A stretch of 11,692 nt of DNA from contig CALKYK010000273.1 in the NCBI GenBank assembly GCA_938003715.1, forward strand, positions 1 to 11,692, written 5' to 3'. Shown piece after piece: positions 5,728 through 11,692 of the stretch. Under the pieces are notes generated by a model. The model searched no databases. It saw only the letters and a program-made list of their open reading frames with translations, and was not told where the DNA came from. Both the position numbers and the translations under genes were made by a program. Each line of letters starts with the position of its first letter. Position 1 is the stretch's first letter. The DNA is from an uncultured Gammaproteobacteria bacterium (GTDB lineage Bacteria > Pseudomonadota > Gammaproteobacteria > Steroidobacterales > Woeseiaceae).

Positions 5728-5761
5728 GAAGACCCCCCCTACCGTACCGAGCCACCCCGCG

Positions 5762-7321
5762 CTATTGCTGGCGCGACAGGGACAGGTCCGTCTGCCGGCC
5801 GAGCGCGGGCGCCGGCACCGAGCCGTGCTTCCTGAAATAGTCGATCATCAGGTCGCCGAGCTCGCCGGACTCGCGCACGATCGTCGTCTCGTTGAACACG
5901 TCGTAGTGGTCGCCGCCCATGGCGAGAAACTTCGCCACGGCGACCTCCAGCACGTCGTCCGCTTCGATGTCGCGCCCGTTGCGGCGCATCGACACGACGC
6001 GCTGCCGTTCGGGCCGCGAAAGGTCGTAGACGACCTCGAAGCCCGACAGCTGCAGCAGGCCGCGCAGCAGCGTGTACGAATGCTCCATGGCCTCGCGGAG
6101 CTGTTCCCCCGTCATGCGTACGACGACCACCGGGTCGATGAACGGGTTTATGTCCAAGGCGTCGGCGATCTCGACATCGCCTGCCGGCAGGTCGCTGCGA
6201 ATGGCGCCGGAACCGAGCAAAGCGATGTCGGCACCGGTCGATTCGGCCATGATGTCGGTGAGCAGGTTGCCGATCGTCGACTCGTCGAAGTATTTGCGGT
6301 TCATGCGCGACTCCGCGCGTCCGATCACCTCCGTGATCGATGGATGGGCCGCGCGGTATGACCGGTACTTCTCCTCGATGACCGGGTGCGGTGCGAGCCG
6401 GCCGGCATCGACAGGCGCCAGGCGGCCGTCGTGGCGGACGATTTCGCCGGGGTCGTCGATGACGAGCTGCAGACAGCCCAGGTAGGTGGCCTGGCCGAAG
6501 GTCTGCATGATCAGCGTGCCGTTTTCGGGGCTGACGACCGATTCCCACGTGCCGGCATCCGCGTGACCGCCGAACAGCACGTCGACGCCGGAGACGGCAT
6601 CGGCCAGCGCGATGTCCTTATTGATGTCGCGCGCAAGGCGCGGGTCGACTTCCGCATCCGTCTGCATCGGCGCGGTGTGGCCCTGGTGCGTGAGCAGCAC
6701 CACCAGGTCGACCTCGTCGCGTATCTCGTCGACGGAGCGCTGCGCGGCGGCCGCCGGCTCGGTGACGTCGAGCTCGTCGATGTGGTCACGGGCGATCGCC
6801 GTCGCGGCCGCGTCCTGGCCCAGCGTGCCGACGACGCCGATGCGAATACCGTCACGCTCGATGATCGCGTGCGGCTGCGCGTACGGATGTTTCGTGTCCT
6901 TGTAGAAAAGGTTCGCGCCGAGCACGGGAAACGCAACACGATTCTTCTGCCATTCGAGCGTGGCCTCGTTGTAGTCGAACTCGTGGTTGCCGATGACCAT
7001 CGCGTCGTAGCCCATGGTCATCATGAACTCGAACATCAGTTCGCCGTTCGTCACCTGCGACAGCGCGCCGGTAAAGATGTCGCCGGAGTCGAACAGGAAC
7101 ACGTTCGGCTCTTGTGCGCGGATCTCGTCGATCAAGGTCGCGAGATGCGCGAGGCCGCCGATACTTTCGATGTCGTCGCGCCACCAGGCGGGAACGGGAT
7201 CGTAGGCACTCTCCATGTCGTTCGTGAACAGCAGCGTGACGGTGCGTTCATCCGCAGCCTGTGCACAGGCTGCGCAAAGCAGCAGCAGGAGGGTGAAGCA
7301 GGGCGGCGATCGGCGGCGCAT
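5762..7321 (-). CDS. Periplasmic 5'-nucleotidase/UshA-family metallophosphoesterase with altered metal motifs
   Basis: 519 aa from ATG 7321, chosen over the 25-codon upstream extension because it begins the signal peptide (MRRRS, Leu-rich core, cut after AQA near residue 22) and has GGAG 6 nt upstream. It should act in the periplasm. The calcineurin-like domain (about 29-255) has TNDMES (Asp35, Glu37), FDSGD (Asp81), GNHEFD (Asn112, His113), LLTHQGH (His212) and GGHAD (His253, Asp255). The C-terminal 5_nucleotid_C domain (about 330-490) has GNLLTDIM, GSGAIRSDLPAG, LSGFEVVYD and the substrate-loop region MGGDHY. The family removes phosphate from nucleotides or related esters. Canonical members have Asp-x-His and GGHxH; here those two His are Glu and Asp, so specificity or metal may differ. 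The gene stands apart from its neighbours, and 38-bp direct repeats flank it. Confidence 0.9.
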   Translation of the reverse strand: MRRRSPPCFTLLLLLCAACAQAADERTVTLLFTNDMESAYDPVPAWWRDDIESIGGLAHLATLIDEIRAQEPNVFLFDSGDIFTGALSQVTNGELMFEFMMTMGYDAMVIGNHEFDYNEATLEWQKNRVAFPVLGANLFYKDTKHPYAQPHAIIERDGIRIGVVGTLGQDAAATAIARDHIDELDVTEPAAAAQRSVDEIRDEVDLVVLLTHQGHTAPMQTDAEVDPRLARDINKDIALADAVSGVDVLFGGHADAGTWESVVSPENGTLIMQTFGQATYLGCLQLVIDDPGEIVRHDGRLAPVDAGRLAPHPVIEEKYRSYRAAHPSITEVIGRAESRMNRKYFDESTIGNLLTDIMAESTGADIALLGSGAIRSDLPAGDVEIADALDINPFIDPVVVVRMTGEQLREAMEHSYTLLRGLLQLSGFEVVYDLSRPERQRVVSMRRNGRDIEADDVLEVAVAKFLAMGGDHYDVFNETTIVRESGELGDLMIDYFRKHGSVPAPALGRQTDLSLSRQQ

Positions 7322-7388
7322 GGCGGACTCCGTTTCGCGCCAATGTAACGCAGCGGCAGCGGCGATTGCACGCGCGCGACGCGGCGTC

Positions 7389-7403
7389 CCGCACAAAGTG
7401 CGG
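7389..7403 (-). promoter_or_regulatory. Short perfect hairpin between the secreted-protein gene and the nucleotidase gene
   Basis: CCGCAC (7389-7394) and GTGCGG (7398-7403) around an AAA loop, next to the palindrome GCGTTAACGC (7407-7416). It lies 65 nt after the upstream stop and 68 nt before the nucleotidase start. It may mark a transcript end or leader; no T-run is present. Confidence 0.3.
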
Positions 7404-7437
7404 ATCGCGTTAACGCAAAGCTCCTTGCGGTGAGGGG
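7400..7437. repeat. 38-bp repeat matching 5661-5698
   Basis: 32 of 38 positions agree in direct orientation, including GCTCCTnGCGGTGAGGGG at the right end. The two copies lie just beyond each end of the nucleotidase gene. Confidence 0.6.
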
Positions 7438-7467
7438 CCGCCGTCGCGGTCAGATCAGGCTGCGAGC

Positions 7468-8133
7468 CTACTCGTCGTCGTCACCGCCGCCGATAGCGAC
7501 GCCCGTGCCGCTGAATGCGGTGGTGAACGGCACGAACGACACCGGGGTCCGGGTAGCGAAATTGTTCACCGTCACGCCGTTCGGCATGAGCTTCCTGAAA
7601 TCGACCTTCCGTCCGTGGAAGCGAAATTTCTCGCTGTAGATCAGTTCGCTCGAGAACAGGTTGTAGGCGACGCCCGAGCCGTCCGGCTCGTCCACGCGCG
7701 AATTCAACAGGGCGGACTCGAGAAAGGTCGCCACGAGAATACCGTCCGAAAATGACGCGGGGTCCGACCAGTCCTGGTCCGGCGTCTCGTCGAAGTACAC
7801 GTCGAACGTGGGGCCCGGCGGGAACAGGTTGACCGCCAGGTTGGAGCCTGGGCTCAACGGCACAGGCGGCGCGCCGCCGGCGAACGTGATCGTGAAATGA
7901 GCCGTCTCGACGCCGGGTGTGCCGGCGAAGATAGGCCCTTCCACGTTCTCCAGGAAGGCGATGTAGCCGAGCAGCAGGGGCCCGTCGGGTGGCGGAAACA
8001 CGGTAAATCTTCCGAGAAAGTGAAACGCCACGGCGGCGGCGGGGATGCGGTCGCTGCCATCGTCGTCGGCCATGGCCCCGGTGTGGGCACAGGCGAACGC
8101 AGCCGCTAAAAGCGAGCAAAGCAGTCTTTTCAT
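7468..8133 (-). CDS. Small secreted protein of unknown function
   Basis: A 221-aa protein. ATG 8133 has GGAGAAT 8 nt upstream and begins a clear signal peptide (MKRLLCSLLAAAFACAHTGAMA, cut before DDDG), so it is exported. I recognise no family. The mature part is rich in Phe, Pro and Gly and reads like a beta-strand domain: AVAFHFLGRFTVFPPP, GPLLLGYIAFLENVEG, AHFTITFAGG, FDVYFDE, ILVATFLESALLNS and YSEKFRFHGRKVDFRKL. It ends in a Gly/Asp tail (GGGDDDE). There are no cysteines after the signal peptide and no catalytic pattern is visible. It could be a surface or matrix protein. It lies 188 nt after the HEAT-repeat operon on the same strand; with its own ribosome site and a hairpin in between, it is probably transcribed separately. 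An overlapping frame of similar length lacks a signal peptide and is rejected. Confidence 0.75.
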   Translation of the reverse strand: MKRLLCSLLAAAFACAHTGAMADDDGSDRIPAAAVAFHFLGRFTVFPPPDGPLLLGYIAFLENVEGPIFAGTPGVETAHFTITFAGGAPPVPLSPGSNLAVNLFPPGPTFDVYFDETPDQDWSDPASFSDGILVATFLESALLNSRVDEPDGSGVAYNLFSSELIYSEKFRFHGRKVDFRKLMPNGVTVNNFATRTPVSFVPFTTAFSGTGVAIGGGDDDE

Positions 8134-8284
8134 GATGATTCTCCACGGCGGCCGGCCGCGGTCGGAATTGGCGTTGGTGCCGGTCGCCGGATTAGTGATA
8201 CCAGTATAGGAGACGTACCGGCTCGGGGGGTCCAGGCGCGTTCGCGAGCGAGAATGCTGACCGGACTGGAAAGCATTTGCATGC

Positions 8285-8308
8285 GTGGCGACTCTGAAGG
8301 AGCGCCAC
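8285..8308 (-). terminator. Hairpin after the HEAT-repeat operon, possible weak terminator
   Basis: GTGGCG (8285-8290) pairs with CGCCAC (8303-8308) and CTC (8292-8294) with GAG (8300-8302), with one bulged base and a TGAAG loop. It starts 14 nt past the stop of the second HEAT gene. No T-run follows, so it may be a processing or attenuation signal rather than a full terminator. Confidence 0.4.
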
Positions 8309-8321
8309 GGTCAGGTTGTCC

Positions 8322-9296
8322 TCACTTCGAGCTGAACAAGAGCTTCTCGATCTCCGCCAGTGCGAGGTCGGACTCCGAATCCGCCAGCCAGAAGAGCGCT
8401 TCCTCGCGCAGCTCCCGCTCCACGCCTTTGTCCCTGACGATGCCGAGCAGCGCCATGACGCCGCGGTCGCCGGGTAACTGAGATAAGGCAAACACCGCTT
8501 CCTCGCGCACGTCCTCGTCTCGATCTTCACGCATGGCATAGAGGATCGCCGCCTCGGCTTCCGGCGCGCCGGTCTCGGCCAGCCAGAACCAGGCCTCGCC
8601 GCGAACGTCGGGGTCGCGGTCCTCGCGGCCCTGGCGAACTAGCAGCTCGACTTTATTCGGCGCATCCGACTGCGACACGGCGAACGCGGCCTTCTCACGA
8701 ATATCCGGGCTCGGGTCGTCGAACATGTAGCGTTCCAGGTGCGCGATGGTTTCGTTCGCGCGCAGGTTGCCCATCCAAAAGATTGCGTCCTCGCGAATCT
8801 CGTAGGAGCGCGCGTTCTCCGCTGTGTCGACGAGCACGCCGATCGCACGGTCGCCCTCGTGCGCCGCGATGGCACCCAGCACATTGCCGGACAGCTTGTC
8901 CGATCGGCCGATGTACCTGCCGAGCCAGTCGATACTCTGGTCCCCGTCCACGAGCCCGAGATCGGTGACGATGACCGGCGAGCGCACCGGGCACATCGGG
9001 CTCAAGGCCCGAATGCGCGTGGGCTCGCCGTCGCGGAACTTCGCGTACAGCTGGATCTCGCCGGTGTCGTTGACCTGCTCGTCGTGGTTACCGAAGCCGC
9101 TGGAGTTCCGATCGAGGTCGCATGCGCTTTCCGTGACCCGGCCCATGTTCCAGGAAAAGCAGCACCAGGCGGGGGCGGGATCGACGGCTGCGACGCGCCA
9201 CGTGACCCAGCCGTCTTGAACCGTCGTTTCGAATTGCGCGAACGCCGCGTTGCCGATCAGCAACGCGGCGCAGGCGGCGAACGCCTGGGCTTTCAT
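8322..9296 (-). CDS. Exported HEAT-repeat protein with an N-terminal Cys-containing domain
   Basis: A 324-aa protein. The start is ATG 9296, which shares one base with the upstream stop; GTG 9299 one codon earlier is possible. A signal peptide (cut after AFA, residue 20) sends it to the periplasm. Residues 21-110 form a separate domain with AWCCFSWNMGRVTESACDLD (Cys45, 46, 59) and Cys102, perhaps disulphide-bonded after export. From about 145 come HEAT-like helical repeats with cores IREDAIFWM (167), IREKAAFAVSQ (199), VRGEAWFWLA (231), VREEAVFALSQ (263) and LREEALFWLAD (296), a 32-33 residue period. Such repeats form a curved solenoid that binds other proteins; no enzymatic motif is visible. 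It is the last gene of the sigma/anti-sigma operon, so a role as ligand sensor or regulator of the anti-sigma factor is plausible but inferred. Confidence 0.88.
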   Translation of the reverse strand: MKAQAFAACAALLIGNAAFAQFETTVQDGWVTWRVAAVDPAPAWCCFSWNMGRVTESACDLDRNSSGFGNHDEQVNDTGEIQLYAKFRDGEPTRIRALSPMCPVRSPVIVTDLGLVDGDQSIDWLGRYIGRSDKLSGNVLGAIAAHEGDRAIGVLVDTAENARSYEIREDAIFWMGNLRANETIAHLERYMFDDPSPDIREKAAFAVSQSDAPNKVELLVRQGREDRDPDVRGEAWFWLAETGAPEAEAAILYAMREDRDEDVREEAVFALSQLPGDRGVMALLGIVRDKGVERELREEALFWLADSESDLALAEIEKLLFSSK

Positions 9297-10252
9297 CACC
9301 GGTCTTCCAGCGTCTTGTCGATGATGTCCCAGACCGCGTCGCTGTCCATGTGCACCAGCGTTTCCAAAAGCTCGCGCTTGTCCTTCGGGTTGTCGGTGGT
9401 GCGGAAGAGTTCCAGCACGCCTTCCTCGTAGCCCGCGATGTGCATGGCGTCGAGCGCGGCTTCCTTGACGCGCGAGTTGGTGGCCGTGCGGTAGATCTCG
9501 ACAAACATCGGCTTGCTTTCCTCGTGGCCGGTGATTGCCAGACCCTCGATGGCCTCGGCCTGGCGGCGGGGATCGCTGGTGTCGAGCGCGAGTTCACGCA
9601 GCGATTCGACATCGCCGGCGATCGCGTAGGCCTCGATCAGTTCTTCCGACATGCCGACCTTGTTCCTCAGCCTGCGCAGGTATTCCATCTCGCCCATGGC
9701 GCCGAGCGTTTCGACCGCTTCCTCGAATTCGTCGGGATCGGTCGCGGCCTCGGCAATTTTGAAAATGGACTCGGCGTCGTCGGCGATCAGGTAGGCCTCG
9801 ATGACCGCCTCGCGAATATCCTCGTTGCCGTTCCGGTAGATCTCCATCAGGCCGGCGAGCGACTGCTCGTCGCCGCTGATGCCGATCATGCGGATCGCCT
9901 CTTCCTGCACGTCGCCTGAGCCGTTCCGCGCGGTCTCGACCAAAAGTGCGTGCGCTTCGGGCAGGTGGATCTGCGACAGCACGAAGAGAGCCGCCTCTTT
10001 CACCTCCGGGTGATCGTCGCCGCGCAGCACGCGGGTGACGATCGGCAGCGCGCGCCGCGGGGGTGCGGACATCAGCGCCTCGATGGCGGAGATCTTCAGC
10101 TCGTCCTCGTCGGAGAGGTCGTTGTCCCATTCATATTCGTGGTCGTCGTCGTAGTCGATGTCGATATCGAGGTCGACACCTTCCTGGGCGAGCGAGACCG
10201 GCATGATGCCGAGCAGGCAGACAAGGAGTATCAAGCGAAATGTGTGTTGCAT
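9296..10252 (-). CDS. Exported HEAT-repeat protein with an acidic N-terminal segment
   Basis: A 318-aa protein. A signal peptide (MQHTFRLILLVCLLGIMPVSLA, about 22 residues) predicts export. Directly after it comes a very acidic stretch, residues 24-51 (DLDIDIDYDDD then EYEWDNDLSDEDE), and then alpha-helical repeats for the rest. Among them are HPEVKEAALFVLSQI, GDVQEEAIRMIGISG, EDIREAVIEAYLIADD, RRQAEAIEGLAITGHEES and SRVKEAALDAMHIAGYEEG, which fit HEAT/armadillo-type solenoids spaced about 31 residues apart. It begins 15 nt after the anti-sigma stop and its TGA overlaps the ATG of the next HEAT gene, so the two are surely co-translated. No enzyme motif is seen. It is likely a protein-interaction scaffold in the periplasm. 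It resembles the downstream HEAT protein in repeat pattern but not at the N-terminus. Confidence 0.88.
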   Translation of the reverse strand: MQHTFRLILLVCLLGIMPVSLAQEGVDLDIDIDYDDDHEYEWDNDLSDEDELKISAIEALMSAPPRRALPIVTRVLRGDDHPEVKEAALFVLSQIHLPEAHALLVETARNGSGDVQEEAIRMIGISGDEQSLAGLMEIYRNGNEDIREAVIEAYLIADDAESIFKIAEAATDPDEFEEAVETLGAMGEMEYLRRLRNKVGMSEELIEAYAIAGDVESLRELALDTSDPRRQAEAIEGLAITGHEESKPMFVEIYRTATNSRVKEAALDAMHIAGYEEGVLELFRTTDNPKDKRELLETLVHMDSDAVWDIIDKTLEDR

Positions 10253-10267
10253 AAGTGTGTACCTGGA

Positions 10268-11005
10268 CTAAATGGATTCAGCGGTCTCGTTTGCTTCTTC
10301 AGATGGTGCGCGTTCGAGTTTGGTTAGCATCACGTTCAGCTCGAACGCGAGCTTGGCCTGCAGCTTCGCCGCCTCCTCGGCCGTGATGTCCTCGGCGGCG
10401 AGGCGCACCAGGATCGGCTCGAACGCGCGCAGCACGCGGGCAAGATCGCCGGCGTTATTCTCTTTGGCCTCGCGCGCGAACAGGCGGTTCTGCTGGACGA
10501 TGTGCATCAGGAGCATCTGCCGTTCCGCAACGGCCGCTTCATCGAGGTTGCCGATGTCCTGCCGGCTCTGCCGGAAGTGCACCTGCAGGCCGCGGGTGAA
10601 CGCTTCGGTTGCGACCGGCGACGGCGTCACGTCGACCACGGTGTTCCCGGGTTCGATGACGGTGGCCGCATCCTCGCCGGAAAAGTACACGCCGAGCCCG
10701 ACGCCGACGGCCAGCGCCGCGGTCACGACCGCGCCCCAGGCGAAGGAGGGCATGTCGAATCCTTTGCGCTCCTGCACGCGGCCATGCTCGAGTGCGGCGG
10801 CCTTGTCGATCGAGTCGTGCCAGCGCGCCACCATGTCCGGGCGCGGTGCTTCGTCTTGCAGCGTGAAGCTTTCGAGATCGCGACGCAGCGCATCGTAGCG
10901 CTGCTGCGTGAGCTCGTCTTTCTCGAGTGCGGCTTCGATTTCGCGGCGCTCGGCGTCGGTCAGACCGTCGCCGTAGTAATAAAGAATCAGATTGTCGTCA
11001 TGCAT
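10268..11005 (-). CDS. Membrane anti-sigma factor, zinc-free type
   Basis: A 245-aa protein. Its start overlaps the ECF sigma stop by 8 nt. The N-terminal part (1-80) has LILYYYGDGLTDAERREIEAALEKDEL and LRRDLESF, the pattern of anti-sigma domains that hold ECF sigma factors at the membrane. There is no cysteine anywhere in the protein, so the common zinc-binding HxxxCxxC motif is absent. One membrane helix (about 88-108, FAWGAVVTAALAVGVGLGVYF) is followed by a periplasmic part with a Thr/Pro-rich linker and long charged helices (LDEAAVAERQMLLMHIVQQNRLFAREAKENN; AKLQAKLAFELNVMLTKLERAPSEE) that probably sense or dimerise. Release of the sigma factor could follow proteolysis or binding of the HEAT proteins; the sequence does not show which. 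Confidence 0.88.
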   Translation of the reverse strand: MHDDNLILYYYGDGLTDAERREIEAALEKDELTQQRYDALRRDLESFTLQDEAPRPDMVARWHDSIDKAAALEHGRVQERKGFDMPSFAWGAVVTAALAVGVGLGVYFSGEDAATVIEPGNTVVDVTPSPVATEAFTRGLQVHFRQSRQDIGNLDEAAVAERQMLLMHIVQQNRLFAREAKENNAGDLARVLRAFEPILVRLAAEDITAEEAAKLQAKLAFELNVMLTKLERAPSEEANETAESI

Positions 11006-11576
11006 GGTGTACGTCCTTGAAGCCCGAGAGCTTCCCGCGCAGTTTCTTCACCGCGCGAAACACGGCCTGCTTCACGGTGCCCTCGTTTGTTTCGAGCACC
11101 GCGGCAATTTCTTTCAGGCGCCACTCCTCGAAGTGGCGCAGCATGAAGCACACCCGCTCGATCTCGCTTAGAGACCGGCAAGCGTGATCCAGCGTGGTCT
11201 CGACGTCGCGGTCCGCCGCCTGGCGCTCGGGCGAGACGGAGAAGTCCTCGACCTCGACCTCCAGCGGCAGGAACACGCCGGGGCGCTGCTTTCGCATCAG
11301 CATCAGCGCCGAGTTGATCGCGATGCGGTGAATCCAGGTCTCGAGCTTCGACGCCTGGTTGAACTGGTGGCGTTTCTGCCACGCGTTAAGAAGCGCGTCC
11401 TGGACCGCATCCTCGGCCAGCTCGGGGCTGCGCGTGATGCGCAGGCAGGCGGCATACCAGCGATCCGAGCGAGCCGAGATCGCCGCATGAAACTCCGCCT
11501 GCGTCGGCCCATCGCCCCGCTCGAGTACCGCTGCCATTGATTCTTGGATGCCGGACCCCCTGGTTCGGTTAGCCAT
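10998..11576 (-). CDS. ECF-type RNA polymerase sigma factor (sigma-70 family)
   Basis: 192 aa from ATG 11576. It directs RNA polymerase to a small set of promoters when freed from its anti-sigma factor. Region 2 (about 28-98) shows RWYAACLRITRSPELAEDAVQDALLNAW and the DNA-binding helix KLETWIHRIAINSALMLMRK. Region 4 (about 125-182) shows LSEIERVCFMLRHFEEWRLKEIAAVLETNEGTVKQAVFRAVKKLRGKL, a typical helix-turn-helix. A start at ATG 11537 (MAAVLERGDG) is nearly as good, and the open frame reaches 11669, but the extra N-terminus is Gly/Arg/Pro-rich and lies in repeat sequence. No ribosome site decides between them. The gene heads the operon sigma/anti-sigma/HEAT/HEAT. Autoregulation is usual for the family, but I cannot identify the promoter. 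Confidence 0.93.
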   Translation of the reverse strand: MANRTRGSGIQESMAAVLERGDGPTQAEFHAAISARSDRWYAACLRITRSPELAEDAVQDALLNAWQKRHQFNQASKLETWIHRIAINSALMLMRKQRPGVFLPLEVEVEDFSVSPERQAADRDVETTLDHACRSLSEIERVCFMLRHFEEWRLKEIAAVLETNEGTVKQAVFRAVKKLRGKLSGFKDVHHA

Positions 11577-11602
11577 TATGGCCCCGCAGGGGTCATCGCG
11601 TG

Positions 11603-11627
11603 GTCGCCCGCTGGGGCGAGCTCCTCC
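11603..11627 (-). repeat. REP element, left member of an inverted pair
   Basis: Read on the minus strand it begins GGAGGAG and ends GGGCGAC, agreeing with the copy at 3696-3720 at about 22 of 25 positions. It lies within 30-50 nt of the chosen sigma-factor start. Confidence 0.65.
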
Positions 11628-11637
11628 GGGAAAAGAT

Positions 11638-11662
11638 GTAGGCACCAGCCCCAGCGCGCGAC
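11638..11662 (+). repeat. REP element, right member of an inverted pair
   Basis: Begins GTAGG and ends GCGCGAC, agreeing with the 3696-3720 copy at about 20 of 25 positions. It points away from the minus-strand copy at 11603-11627 with a 10-nt spacer, which is the REPIN/BIME arrangement in which two REPs are mobilised together. Confidence 0.5.
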
Positions 11663-11692
11663 CTCCCAACCGCCGCGCCCCACAACCGCACG

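Noticed and set aside
5313..5761. tRNA or other known RNA gene in the gap
   Set aside because: No cloverleaf or TTCGAATCC-type T-arm was found; GTTCGAAGG at 5629-5637 looks partly like one but lacks matching stems.
6386..7348. Plus-strand open frame of 320 codons across the nucleotidase
   Set aside because: A shadow of the nucleotidase gene. The opposite strand has a signal peptide and family motifs, while this frame has only charged low-complexity sequence.
7481..8146. Alternative minus-strand frame over the secreted-protein gene
   Set aside because: Same length but Arg-rich, with no signal peptide; the 7468-8133 frame has both a ribosome site and a signal peptide.

Overview
The window is GC-rich, densely coded DNA from a gammaproteobacterium, probably an environmental lineage. 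Grounds for this are the MscL and HicAB types, the paired lipoprotein and signal-peptide genes, REP elements that begin with GTAG/GGAG as in pseudomonads and xanthomonads, and a cysteine-free ECF anti-sigma factor. The exact family cannot be named from sequence alone.

Left part, plus strand (1-4822): the C-terminal end of a Ras/Rab-like small GTPase overlaps, by GTGA, the start of a soluble PAS-like/HisKA/HATPase/REC hybrid histidine kinase. A 440-nt gene-free stretch follows. It holds a MITE-like palindromic element with a partial tandem duplication, then a REP-like hairpin and a possible promoter for mscL. mscL (mechanosensitive channel) ends in a clear intrinsic terminator. Next come a two-domain lipoprotein (NTF2-like domain plus an unnamed C-terminal domain) whose stop codon lies inside a REP element, and an alpha/beta hydrolase lipoprotein gene broken by two in-frame stops.

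Middle (4797-5761): a second, inverted copy of the MITE-like element ends exactly at the stop codon of a minus-strand hicAB toxin-antitoxin pair. A 449-nt gene-free stretch follows, with a near-perfect second REP copy, an orphan extended -10 promoter-like site, a degraded palindromic repeat and a strong hairpin.

Right part, minus strand (5762-11576): reading leftward from 11576, an ECF sigma factor overlaps a membrane anti-sigma factor by 8 nt. Two exported HEAT-repeat proteins follow; the gap after the anti-sigma gene is 15 nt and the two HEAT genes overlap. This looks like one four-gene operon that would carry a signal from the periplasm to transcription. After a 188-nt gap come a small secreted protein of unknown function and a periplasmic 5'-nucleotidase-family enzyme with a non-canonical metal-binding signature. 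An inverted pair of REP elements lies upstream of the sigma gene. The most system-like locus is the sigma/anti-sigma/HEAT/HEAT operon; the second is the GTPase-kinase pair at the left edge.
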